From positions 186,001 to 250,000 of the forward strand of contig NZ_JAIWNA010000007.1 of assembly GCF_020216065.1 (NCBI RefSeq): DNA of 64,000 nt. Reading direction: 5' to 3'. Positions within the stretch are counted from its first letter, which is position 1; each line of letters starts with the position of its first letter. Below the pieces are notes generated by a model. The model saw only the letters and a program-made list of their open reading frames with translations, had not been told where the DNA came from and searched no databases. Origin of the DNA: Nocardia rosealba. GTDB taxonomy: Bacteria; Actinomycetota; Actinomycetes; Mycobacteriales; Mycobacteriaceae. Both the position numbers and the translations under genes were made by a program. Shown here piece by piece: positions 23,701-31,076 of this stretch.

Positions 23701-26700
23701 GACCCGTTGTTGAAGGTGGCGTCCACCCGCGCCTGGATACTCTCCATCGCCTGCCGCAGGTCGGCAGGCGACATCAGGTGTGCGTTGGGGATGTGGGCGC
23801 GGATGGTGGCGACGGCGACCCGTTGGTTTCCGCCGAGGTGGAAGCGGCGGATGCGATAGGCGGGTGGGCGCTGGATGAATGGGCTGCGGTTGGTGTCGAC
23901 CGGTACCGTATGTCCGCCCTGAGACGGCAACCCTCGAAGAGACTCGCGAAGAGCACGGGCGGACTGATTCGTGCTTGTCGCCGTGGTTGCGCTGATTGCA
24001 GGCAATGGAGTCTGCCCGAACGCCGGTTGATCGTTCGGGGGATGCGACGGCGTCGGGCTCGTCCCGAGCGACTGCTGCGGTACCGGCGACGGTTGGCCCG
24101 GTGGGGTTGTCGCCGACGGGCTCGTGGCGCCGTGTATGTCGCTGGCGGGTGAGGATTCCCGCGGAGTCGGAGATTCGACGGCCGACGGTGCGCTGTCTAC
24201 CGGTCGATCGTTTCCTCCGTCGGCCAGGATCCCGTCGTTCTGCTGAGCATCTCGGCCCACGCTGTGGCCTGCGACAGTGGTCCACTGCTCGGCTGGAAGT
24301 GCAGGGTTTCCTTGTCGATCGTCAGCAGTTGCGTCGTCGGCGGGTTGTTCGGTTGCTCCAGCTCCATTACGTGGACCTGATACCGGACTGTTTGTGGGTC
24401 CTCGAAGGTCTTCACCAGATGGATCCGATGGAGTGGTGGATACACCTGGTGACCCTGCACCGGTCGGCCTGTCTCGATCGCCTGGTCGAACTGCTCCCCG
24501 ATCATCTGCATCGGCAGGCTGCTGTGCGCGGTGATCACCCCGGTCGCCTTGTTGATCACGAAGTTGCCCTGGCCGACCGTCATCCCCTGTTCGGCTTGCT
24601 CCGCTGTCGGAACCGGGTGGGCTACCCAACCCTGACGGGTCTCGATCAGATTGAATTCCCGGGTCGATTCGAACGCCGTCCGAAGGAGCTGCTGGGCTTG
24701 CTCCAGAGTTGGAACCGGTTGTGCCATGGGCCGTACCTCCGTAGGGAGTGATCGGGGTGAAGCTCAGCGAATAGGAATTGTCCACCATCCAAGCGGGCGG
24801 GGTGTCCGAGGTGAAGCCCTGCTGCGGATCCCACCACACCGGTCCCGTCGCACCGGGCGGAAACACGATCACCGTCGCATGGGAACCAGCGATGACCGGC
24901 GTGCCGTCGCCGTTGTATCGCAGGTTGCCCGCGCTGTCGCGAGCATGCCAACTGTTGACGACCAGGGCGGCCGACCCGGGCCCGAGCGCAGCGATGTGAT
25001 TATGAAGTTCCGCATACTGGGCCGCTATCGGCAATCCGCCGACGAACGAACGCAAACCGTCCCCGAGCCACGTGCGGGCTCGGTCGAGCCCGGTACTTTC
25101 GCCGCTCTGCTCGTCGATTCCGCCGGTCGGCGCGGGATCGGGGAACCGCGGTGCCGACACCTGCGGAAGGCCGAAGAACGAGGCAAGGGCTGAGAGTGAA
25201 CAGTCCAAGCAGTTGTTCCCACGTCCCGACACACTGGTGCCGCCGTCGTTTATCGCCGTGCCATACGGGTGTGTTCGGGGGTCGGCGCCCGAGCTGAAAG
25301 AATTGCCTTCTCGCAGAAGGTCTTCCAGGTCGGCCTGATAGGCGGGTGTCTCGATTCCCCGAAGCCGTTGCGGTCCATACGAGCGCAGGGCCCCCGGGTT
25401 GGTGACCGGGGGATTCGTATTTGCCCTTGCGACATCGTTACTCAGCGAACGAAGATCATCCAGGGTCAGTGGTGCCCCGAGTTGCGTTGTGACGCCGAGG
25501 TGTTGGCGCAGCGCAGATTCGAGCTGTTGGGGATTGGTGATCTGGCTCGGGTCGACAGCCATGTCTGCTTCGCCGGGGTCTGCGACCGGGACGATATCGA
25601 TGACCAGGGGGTCGCCCGACCGTAGCGAAGCGTTGGGGTCTGCGAAGGAAGTGTCAGCGATCCAGGACAGATGATGCGCGATGTCGGCACGGATATGTGG
25701 GGGGAGATTGCCGGCGATAAAGACCCGGAGTCGGATAACCGAGATGGGTTGGTCGACCTGATTGTCGTGCCGTTCCCAGAGGAACCGTCCGTTGGTCCGC
25801 GCATTCTGAACTTGGTTCGATTGCTGAGGATTCCGGTTTCGGAGTCGGTCACGACGCTGCCTGCTGTGTTCCGCAGAGCTCGTGATGGCGGTTTGGGCGG
25901 TTTGGTGCGGCGTGAGCTGCGGGCTTTGCTGCGAGGGACCGTAGTGCGGGGACGTACCAGGCTGAGTAGGAGTAGAGGCCTCAGAAGTTGTTGTGGTTCT
26001 GGGCGCTTCCGGTTGCACGGTCGCCTGGCTATCGGCGGGCAGAGTGGAGTTCGCGTCGCGTGACCCCGCTAGACCTCGAACGTCTCCGTTGTCGGCCACG
26101 TGCCGTGGCGTTCCCGGCTCCACGCCGCTCGGGCGGCCACCATCGGTGCCAGTGGTGTGTACGGCGTGGTTTCCAAGGTTGTCTTGTTGATCGTCAGATG
26201 CAGGTCCTCGGTGGTCGGAGGTGATGTTTCCATCGACTCGACCGTCACCCGGTACTCGATCGTCTCGGAGTCCTCCCGGATCTGATTGAGCGCCAACCGG
26301 TTCAGTGGCGGGTAGACCTGCTCGGCTTGGAGCGGCCTCTCCTCCTCGATTGCCGTGTCGTACATCTCCCCGATCGTTTCCAGCGCCAGGCTCGACTGCG
26401 CGATGACTACCCCGGTCGTCTTGTCCACTGCGTAGCTCGCCAGGCCGAGCCCCATTCCCTCCTCGATCTCCTTCGGGGTCAGGATCTGGCGACAGATCCA
26501 CGCGTGACGGCTCTCGATTATCGTGAATTCCTGGGTCGAAAAGATCTGAGCCAGGTACGCCCGCAGTTGTTCCGTTGTTCGAAGTTGTGGCGGCTGCATC
26601 GGATGCTTCCTGCTGGTCGACCGGCATGACGGTGGAAGCCGAGGAGTGGGCAGCCAGGCTGATCGGTGGCGAATCGCGGAGCGGACGGACATCGGGACTG

Positions 26701-28784
26701 TGACCAGGATCCGGTAGATGATTCTGCGCGACCTGGCTGGGGGTCGGAGTTGTTGTGGCGGGGCGATTGGACCGCCCAGGTGAGGTGGGGGTGGTGGAGG
26801 ACGGTGTCGTCGAGCTGTGGGTAGGCGGCGTTGAGACAGTCGGTTGGTTGGTCGCAGCACTCGGGGGCGTTGTGGTTCCGGGCTGAGTGGCCGGCGCCGT
26901 CGCGGGTGGGGGACTGGAAGTTGCCGTAGCTGTGGATGTTTCGGTGGATGCGGGTGCGGTGGTGGGATTAGCGGTCGGTGGCTGGGTGGTGCTGCCGACG
27001 GCTGTCGGTACCGAGGCGGGGACGGTAGTGGTCGGCGTTTGCTGGGGTGACGATTCGGGCGCTGTGCTCGGGGGTGAGGTGTTCGGATTCTGTTGCGCCA
27101 CCGGCGGGACGGTTGTCTCGGATTCCGGAACGACGGTTGTCGGTGACTGTTGGGGCGGAAGGTCGAGGGTGGAGGTGTCAGTGGTGAGCGGTGTGGACTG
27201 AGCAGGTGCGTCCGGGACAGTGGTGGACGGCGGGTTCGACGGAGGGTTCGACGGAGGGGCGTCGTCGTTGGTAGGTGTGCCGTTGTCGGGCGTCGGATCG
27301 CCTGTCGGTTGCGCGGTCTCCGGGGCGGGTGTTGGTGGTGTATCGGCGGTGGGATTCGACTGAGGTTCTTCCGCCGTCGGGGGATTCGTAGACGGAGACG
27401 AATTATCGGTGATCCCTGGGTCATTGGTGTTCAGCCCGGCTGAGGGGACGTCCCCATCGGAAGGTATGGAGGCGCTGGAGTCCGGGTTGGTGGAGACTGG
27501 GGCCTCTGGCGCGGCGGTAGCGGCGGGATCGGTACTTGTGGCAGGTGCGGAAACACCGGTGTCGGCTGGTGCGGATGTCGCGGGTTCGCCGGTGGCGGCT
27601 GGGGCAGTCTGGGCGGGATCGCCGGCGGCGGGTGCCGATGTTGCCGGATCGCCGGCGGCTGCCGGGGCGTTGTTGTCGACTGGTGCCGACGTCGACGGGG
27701 AGCCGTTGTCGGGAGCGGACGTCGAGGGTTCGCCGGTGGCAGCGGGCGCGGTGGCGGCGGGAGCCTCGGTAGTCGAGGCGGGTGGGCTGGTGGCGGCGGG
27801 GGAGGTGGCGGCAGGGACACCGGTGCCGAGGTCGGGGACCGTGGGCGCCTGACCCGGCGAGGAACCCGATTCGAGGGCGGTCTGGACACCGCCGGCACCG
27901 GCACTGGTGAAGGTGTCGACACCGAGGTCGAGGTTGAATTCCTGGCCGAGGAAGGCGGCACCGACTCCGGCGGCCGCGGCTTGAGCAGAGATGTCGGCGC
28001 CCAGTTCGGTGACGGTGCCGCCGACGACCTTTCCGGCGAGTTTGCCCACGGTGGAGCCTGCGGTGTCGGCGAGAGCGCCTGTGCCGCCGCCTAATACACC
28101 ACCGACCGCACCACCGACCGCCCCGCCGAAGGTGGCAAGACCGAGGTCGGTCCAGCCGAACTTGTCGGCGGTGCGGTCGCCGTTGGAGACCTGGATCAGG
28201 CGGGCTGCCAAATCGACGCCGCCCTCTTCCAGTGCTTCGAAAGCGGCGCCGCGCAAGGCGAGGCGGGCTGCGGCTTTGGCGGCACCTCGGGTGAGCATGC
28301 GGGCGATGAGTTGTTTGATCGCCATACGCACCGCGATCTGGCCCGCGACGCGCGCGGCGACACCGGCGACCGCACCCACACCCGTCCAGGATGTCGCCAG
28401 CGCCACGGATAGCTCGACCGCCGTGACGATCATCGTTCCGATGATCACCAACTTGGTGTGCTCGATATCGTTGGCACCGTCGTCGAGCAGCGTGGCTTGG
28501 GTTTCGCACCATTTGCGGACCGCCGTCATCGTCGCCTGATCTCCGGACAGCAGTTTGTCGCGGAAAGTGGCTATGGCGGTGTTGGTTTCACCTTCGGAGA
28601 TCGCTGTCAGCGCGGCGTTCAGTGCCAGCGCGGCCGCGTCGTCGACGGTGTCGAGAGTGCCGGCCACCGCAGTCCACCCGTCGGCGACGCGGCGCATGGC
28701 GGTTTCGTCGCCATCGGGCCAGTCACCGGCGCCGAGGATGTACTTGGCGACCCATTGCAGTTCGTCGGGAATCTCGATGCCCAT
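20772..28784 (-). CDS. Giant ESX-type polymorphic toxin frame with tandem toxin modules
   Basis: 2670 codons from the ATG that overlaps the WXG100 stop (TAATG). The frame is open further upstream only by chance. Residues 1-100 resemble the WXG100-like domain of CpnT-type toxins (IPDELQWVAKYIL, WPDGDE). About 100-300 is helical and hydrophobic, and 301-710 is Pro/Thr/Ala-rich linker. Module 1 (about 1000-1340) and module 2 (about 1690-1990) each have a pre-toxin domain and a papain-fold core: Cys in NNCLDCS (1192, 1834), His in HATVIVFPPG (1302, 1946), Asp in WWDP. This resembles glutamine-deamidase toxins. Module 3 keeps the pre-toxin domain (about 2225-2330) but ends in a different HHSSFLAG tip (about 2500-2670). 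Three immunity genes overlap it out of frame (residues 728-905, 1352-1530 and 1997-2177), so those stretches may not be meaningful protein. Confidence 0.7.
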   Translation of the reverse strand: MGIEIPDELQWVAKYILGAGDWPDGDETAMRRVADGWTAVAGTLDTVDDAAALALNAALTAISEGETNTAIATFRDKLLSGDQATMTAVRKWCETQATLLDDGANDIEHTKLVIIGTMIVTAVELSVALATSWTGVGAVAGVAARVAGQIAVRMAIKQLIARMLTRGAAKAAARLALRGAAFEALEEGGVDLAARLIQVSNGDRTADKFGWTDLGLATFGGAVGGAVGGVLGGGTGALADTAGSTVGKLAGKVVGGTVTELGADISAQAAAAGVGAAFLGQEFNLDLGVDTFTSAGAGGVQTALESGSSPGQAPTVPDLGTGVPAATSPAATSPPASTTEAPAATAPAATGEPSTSAPDNGSPSTSAPVDNNAPAAAGDPATSAPAAGDPAQTAPAATGEPATSAPADTGVSAPATSTDPAATAAPEAPVSTNPDSSASIPSDGDVPSAGLNTNDPGITDNSSPSTNPPTAEEPQSNPTADTPPTPAPETAQPTGDPTPDNGTPTNDDAPPSNPPSNPPSTTVPDAPAQSTPLTTDTSTLDLPPQQSPTTVVPESETTVPPVAQQNPNTSPPSTAPESSPQQTPTTTVPASVPTAVGSTTQPPTANPTTAPASTETSTATATSSPPPATAPATQPGTTTPPSAATNQPTVSTPPTHSSTTPSSTTPTSPGRSNRPATTTPTPSQVAQNHLPDPGHSPDVRPLRDSPPISLAAHSSASTVMPVDQQEASDAAATTSNNGTTAGVPGSDLFDPGIHDNREPSRVDLSPDPDPEGDRGGNGARPGELRSGQDDRGSHRAVEPGAGNDRGDVRHGNRGGEAAPSRAGLPATEPVGAQSDPGGLRDDRVPGDGRVDGNITSDHRGPASDDQQDNLGNHAVHTTGTDGGRPSGVEPGTPRHVADNGDVRGLAGSRDANSTLPADSQATVQPEAPRTTTTSEASTPTQPGTSPHYGPSQQSPQLTPHQTAQTAITSSAEHSRQRRDRLRNRNPQQSNQVQNARTNGRFLWERHDNQVDQPISVIRLRVFIAGNLPPHIRADIAHHLSWIADTSFADPNASLRSGDPLVIDIVPVADPGEADMAVDPSQITNPQQLESALRQHLGVTTQLGAPLTLDDLRSLSNDVARANTNPPVTNPGALRSYGPQRLRGIETPAYQADLEDLLREGNSFSSGADPRTHPYGTAINDGGTSVSGRGNNCLDCSLSALASFFGLPQVSAPRFPDPAPTGGIDEQSGESTGLDRARTWLGDGLRSFVGGLPIAAQYAELHNHIAALGPGSAALVVNSWHARDSAGNLRYNGDGTPVIAGSHATVIVFPPGATGPVWWDPQQGFTSDTPPAWMVDNSYSLSFTPITPYGGTAHGTTGSNSGASPAAPSDGVRIDPGIQSDRDPSGLGSPPGSDSGASRTGDDGRPGQLRDQQGDRGDHRAQQPADADDRGAVRPGDRDRPTGAGSPGVSTTPSDPSGEDLRGPTNSPVSGPRNGAGATEQPADDATADDRQGNPALPAEQWTTVAGHSVGRDAQQNDGILADGGNDRPVDSAPSAVESPTPRESSPASDIHGATSPSATTPPGQPSPVPQQSLGTSPTPSHPPNDQPAFGQTPLPAISATTATSTNQSARALRESLRGLPSQGGHTVPVDTNRSPFIQRPPAYRIRRFHLGGNQRVAVATIRAHIPNAHLMSPADLRQAMESIQARVDATFNNGSRLLSGDLLLVDLEFTTDPQDADLELDSAQHPNRQANILREHIGLFPSPPGTMLSPDDLREISNDIARANTPTPFSDPADSRVVDHNHLDDIEDSAYQNEVEDLLRDGNSFVTGADPRTHPYGQAINDGGTEVPGRGNNCLDCSLSALSSFFGLPRVSAPRWPDVNDDGTPDSRSGEEDGNERAATWLGRNWVSYSSTSGMPVVAQYQALHNYIASLGPGSAALVATGWHARDQNGARRYNPDGTPVIEEGHATVIVFPPGAAGPVWWDPQSGETSDVPPPALLKDAGAMWCIPIDANNGGSNNGATSAGQGTGPTVAGPSLWPGEDVQYLGEQPRLGMPRDERPGQHFTPADADPRPREFRDQQAHRGDHGALEHGHDIDRRGIRPDNGSGPTAPGLSDISETAPNPPDTNLGGTEHHRVPGRPDIPGSTGRPGDHPGSRDHQEPDPPPTHGSGLSSGDIVGIHEEPYHGNLARGGDDRGVAGQQFTVASATPTPQQIQNANRARAARASLRTRQPDGGVQPVVESGRRFTWARHVSAFNTPVSVLRVGLGMDARGIDPAVLAALHARLQLAVDLHFNGGSRFANGDWVMVDLVPVANSSAADMELRVDNSGLPGTIAPEADMSEVTAHLRAQLGLEPGGEQLSPHDLQQLSSAIDRATCAPPTPPWLTDPPVGHASATVSQPNSPFPSPTPPDSRAPESIPAARQAPPSTASGSAPRWPAGDGPDQTSRWIPDGQSWGMASPAQSPPAAGRRPLWRRILGLPPRTPTPAAPVQQPHPTPTPAVVPAPAPPQHHNDDHRSQSIEEQLGSTAYRPRPPFETRDMQNTYRGEHLPGNSIWTSPPSHVDYLDENRRQAFRIEIRGGRIYNSNGELFDTRAGHSVWGGSGRAIFAMDEHGNLYAALEHAPGEFHHSSFLAGAPVAAAGELVVVNGVVQQLTDSSGHYRPERGHTLQAVNHLRALGVQLTAAQIRLEASQ
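22256..22792 (-). CDS. Nested YrhB/Imm35-like immunity protein 3
   Basis: 178 residues, starting at an ATG eight bases after GGAGG; an ATG 15 bases upstream gives MEDRT first. It opens MAQPVPDREQARQLLAQVF and has the GW strand (NHGWVCREM), FVINKHTGVITAHSS, IGEEFDQ, and YQIYPKQRRIHL. The pattern is shared with the two other nested proteins. It lies wholly inside the giant toxin frame in another phase and begins at the very end of papain-fold module 2, so it is probably that module's antidote. Standard gene callers would drop it because of the overlap. Confidence 0.68.
   Translation of the reverse strand: MAQPVPDREQARQLLAQVFGPEKTFSILESNHGWVCREMSAQASTSRQQMPTLGRGSFVINKHTGVITAHSSMGMTSIGEEFDQTTEAGLPPQGYQIYPKQRRIHLTRISEEPNTIVYRVDLTFLEAPDDPGITQEVEITKNPIRHQPTDRVSAVVTSWASMKSRTTGTWPAEGTIEE
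24197..24727 (-). CDS. Nested YrhB/Imm35-like immunity protein 2
   Basis: 176 residues, starting at an ATG seven bases after a perfect GGAGGT. It opens MAQPVPTLEQAQQLLRTAF, then RQGWVAHPVP, FVINKATGVITAHSS, IGEQFDQAIE and QVYPPLHRIHL, nearly superimposable on immunity protein 3. It overlaps the giant frame in the same alternative phase as the other two and begins at the end of papain-fold module 1. Inferred role: neutralising module 1. Confidence 0.7.
   Translation of the reverse strand: MAQPVPTLEQAQQLLRTAFESTREFNLIETRQGWVAHPVPTAEQAEQGMTVGQGNFVINKATGVITAHSSLPMQMIGEQFDQAIETGRPVQGHQVYPPLHRIHLVKTFEDPQTVRYQVHVMELEQPNNPPTTQLLTIDKETLHFQPSSGPLSQATAWAEMLSRTTGSWPTEETIDR
26069..26599 (-). CDS. Nested YrhB/Imm35-like immunity protein 1
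   Basis: 176 residues, starting at an ATG six bases after AGGAAG. It opens MQPPQLRTTEQLRAYLAQIF, with RHAWICRQIL, TTGVVIAQSSLALETIGEMYD and QVYPPLNRL, matching the two other nested proteins. Over the last 60 codons I counted 78% G/C at third positions in this frame against 58% in the giant toxin frame, which favours this frame as the coding one. No toxin core precedes it; only a short module-end remnant does (26616-26678). It may be an orphan antidote. Confidence 0.7.
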   Translation of the reverse strand: MQPPQLRTTEQLRAYLAQIFSTQEFTIIESRHAWICRQILTPKEIEEGMGLGLASYAVDKTTGVVIAQSSLALETIGEMYDTAIEEERPLQAEQVYPPLNRLALNQIREDSETIEYRVTVESMETSPPTTEDLHLTINKTTLETTPYTPLAPMVAARAAWSRERHGTWPTTETFEV

Positions 28785-29104
28785 TACAGAGCGCCCTCGG
28801 CCTGGGCGATCTGCCCGGCGTGGCCGGTGTCCTGGTTCTGGAATGTGTCGGCGATGGTCACCATGTTGGTGCCCAGCTGCGTCATCACGGTGGCCAGACC
28901 GGTGATCGCCTGCTGTCCCGGCTCGACGCCGGGCGTGTAGTTCTTGGCGAACGCGGCGCCGATCTCGTCTCCACCCCAGCATTCGCCTTCGGCCGCGATC
29001 ACCGCCGCCAGCTGCTGAGCCGCTGTGGTGATGGTCGACGCGACCGATGTGAAGGCCGGCTGGGTGTTGCGCAGGCCGTCGGGGTCGACGTTCAGCGAAC
29101 TCAT
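28784..29104 (-). CDS. WXG100-family ESX protein
   Basis: This 106-residue protein has the WXG100 helical-hairpin pattern, with ECWGGDEIG at the turn and FAKNY just after. Such proteins are secreted as dimers by type VII systems and often act as targeting partners for large toxins. Its start overlaps the YbaB-like stop by four bases (ATGA), and its stop overlaps the toxin start (TAATG), so three genes are coupled. Same arrangement, different order, as at 53465-54332. Confidence 0.88.
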   Translation of the reverse strand: MSSLNVDPDGLRNTQPAFTSVASTITTAAQQLAAVIAAEGECWGGDEIGAAFAKNYTPGVEPGQQAITGLATVMTQLGTNMVTIADTFQNQDTGHAGQIAQAEGAL

Positions 29105-29604
29105 CGCAGGTAGTTGCGGTTGCGGAAGTAGCCGTCTTCGTCGTCTTCATCGTCGACGAGACCGCGCGGAGCCTCGGCGACCGGTTCCGGTTTCGGTGGC
29201 GCGGGCGGGGCGAGCTGGGCCATCAGTTCTTTCATGCTCGGTGCGCCGGGAACCAGGTCGGACAGGTCGGGCATGGCTGCCGAGATCGGGCTCAGTGCCT
29301 CTTCCTGGGTACGGGCGGTCTGTCGGCCGAGCTCGCCGAGGGCTTCGGTGACGGAGCGGCCGAGGGACTCAGGAGTGGACCGTTTGAAGGCGTCCGGTTC
29401 GATGTGCACTTCGGACACCCCGGCGATATTGCCCGAAGCGCGCACCAACCCGTCCTCGGACCACACGCTCACCAGTTCGGCCGCACGCGCCTGCATTCCG
29501 AGCAGCGCCGACTTCTCCGACGCGAACATCTCGAGCATCGAATCGATCTGCGCACGCAGGGCGTTGTTCTCCGCACGAGTCGGCGCCGACCAGTCGTCGT
29601 TCAT
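29101..29604 (-). CDS. YbaB/EbfC-like small protein of toxin operon
   Basis: 167 residues from the ATG that follows GAGGG by five bases. The central part (about 20-110) has the YbaB-like helix-strand-strand-helix layout: coiled first helix, then SGNIAGVSEVHIEPDAFK and a helix with SVTEALGELGRQT. It ends in a Pro/Asp/Glu-rich tail (APPAPPKPEP, DDEDDED). YbaB-like proteins are common as first genes of actinobacterial ESX toxin operons; their job there is not known. It is the first gene of the toxin operon. Confidence 0.8.
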   Translation of the reverse strand: MNDDWSAPTRAENNALRAQIDSMLEMFASEKSALLGMQARAAELVSVWSEDGLVRASGNIAGVSEVHIEPDAFKRSTPESLGRSVTEALGELGRQTARTQEEALSPISAAMPDLSDLVPGAPSMKELMAQLAPPAPPKPEPVAEAPRGLVDDEDDEDGYFRNRNYLR

Positions 29605-29699
29605 GAAACCCTCGCTCCGATAGAAAGCACGTCGATTGGTTGGACGCACTCCCCGCGTCGCGGGTTGCATCTTGTGACGTAGCTCTCACGCGAAGTTTC

Positions 29700-31049
29700 T
29701 CAGCGGGCAGGCGAGCCGACGATGATGCTGCCGACGTTGCACTCCTCGAGTTCGTCGAGGCCGGTGGCGGTGGCGAAGGCGGAGGTGTCGGAGAAGCCCT
29801 GGGCGACGACGCCGAGGTTCATGGCGGTGGCCGAGAGGTAGACGGTCTGCATGAAGACGCCGACGTGCTTGAGGATGTTGGCGTAGGCGACCTGTTCGTA
29901 GCTCCACATCACCCGGCCCGCGCGGGCCGAAACCAACAGGACCACTTGGGGTTCCGCGCCACCGGCCAGGGTGGCCGAGGTGGACTTCACCAGTTTCTGG
30001 ACGGCGGGGGAGTCGAAGGGGGCAACGTGGCGCAGGGCGTGGTCGACCGAATCGTAGTGGTACATCCCGCTTTCCAGGCCTGCCACATTGCGCACCACGG
30101 GGTAGACCTCGAGCTCGTAGGCACCGCCGCCGGAGGGGTAGGGGCGGGAGCCGTCCTCGCGGGTGCGGGCGCTGCGGAAGAGCAGCTCGCCCAGTTGGGC
30201 GGTGGTGACGGGGGCGCTGTCGTCGAAGGCGCGGGTGGAGACGCGGTCTTCGAGGGCGGCCGACAGGCTCGGGTCGCCGACGCGAAGCGCGACCAGATCG
30301 GGTTTGGGCAGGAAGATCGGGTCACCGGCGAAAGGCGCTCGGCGAGCGGGCAATTCGGGGAACTTGCCCTCGGCCCAGCGGGTCGGGCCGAAATCGTCCC
30401 AGGTGACCGTGCGGGCGCCGAGCGTGCTGCGCCGGTGGAACCACAGGTCGGGCGCGTTCCAGGAACGGGTGGTGAACTCGTGCTCCTCCTCGTCACCGTC
30501 GACGAGGAACCCGCACCACTGCAGGTCGGCCATGAACTGCGTCTTCACCGCGGCGGCCACCGGCGAATCGGCGGCCAGCGGCCCGTCGAGCAGGGCGAGC
30601 AGGCGCGGATCGTGGATGCGCAGATCGCACCACGAGCGTGGATGCTCGAGCACGAAACCCTGTGCGTCGCGGTGCAGCACGGCGAACTTCGACAGCGTGG
30701 CCGACCAGGTCGGCAGTGCGACCTCGGGCCGGGGCGCGGGCTGGGCGAACGGGCGGATGCTGTAGAGATCGCGGCCGCCGTCGCGCACGGTCACCGCGAG
30801 CCAGCCGCCGTCGGTGAGCTTGCGCATCAGGCCGGTGATGTCGTCACCAGCGGCCGCGGTCGCCATCTCGGCGGCCGTCGCCGGGCCCTGGTTGAGGGTT
30901 TTCAGTGCCTGCAGTGCCCCCGCGCCCAGACCGGTCAGCTTCTCGTTGCGCGGCGGATTGAGCAGCACCGCACCGGCCGGCGTGGTCAAACAGGTGACAC
31001 CTGCGCGGAGGGCGAACCGAGTCTGGGCGGGATATGGGGAGGCAAGCAC
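29700..31049 (-). CDS. SagB-type (azoline-oxidase/nitroreductase family) dehydrogenase
   Basis: 449 residues from a GTG preceded by GAGGA. The C-terminal half (about 255-449) is an FMN nitroreductase-like SagB/McbC fold: LEDRVSTRAFD, PSGGGAYELEVYPVVRN, GMYHYDSVDHAL, then YEQVAYANILKHVGVFMQTVYL. The N-terminal half is a helical domain usual for SagB-type enzymes. These flavoenzymes oxidise thiazolines or oxazolines to thiazoles or oxazoles. It is 27 bases after a siderophore-binding lipoprotein gene behind an iron box, and no RiPP cyclodehydratase or precursor is nearby. Inference: it may make the oxazole of a nocobactin-like siderophore. Confidence 0.85.
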   Translation of the reverse strand: MLASPYPAQTRFALRAGVTCLTTPAGAVLLNPPRNEKLTGLGAGALQALKTLNQGPATAAEMATAAAGDDITGLMRKLTDGGWLAVTVRDGGRDLYSIRPFAQPAPRPEVALPTWSATLSKFAVLHRDAQGFVLEHPRSWCDLRIHDPRLLALLDGPLAADSPVAAAVKTQFMADLQWCGFLVDGDEEEHEFTTRSWNAPDLWFHRRSTLGARTVTWDDFGPTRWAEGKFPELPARRAPFAGDPIFLPKPDLVALRVGDPSLSAALEDRVSTRAFDDSAPVTTAQLGELLFRSARTREDGSRPYPSGGGAYELEVYPVVRNVAGLESGMYHYDSVDHALRHVAPFDSPAVQKLVKSTSATLAGGAEPQVVLLVSARAGRVMWSYEQVAYANILKHVGVFMQTVYLSATAMNLGVVAQGFSDTSAFATATGLDELEECNVGSIIVGSPAR

Positions 31050-31076
31050 GGTGAATCCTCGAGTTGTGGGTGGAGC

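Noticed and set aside
28785..29150. Upstream extension of the giant toxin frame to 29150
   Set aside because: That stretch is covered by the WXG100 gene in another frame, and the ATG at 28784 couples to its stop; the extension reads as Arg/Gly/His-rich noise.
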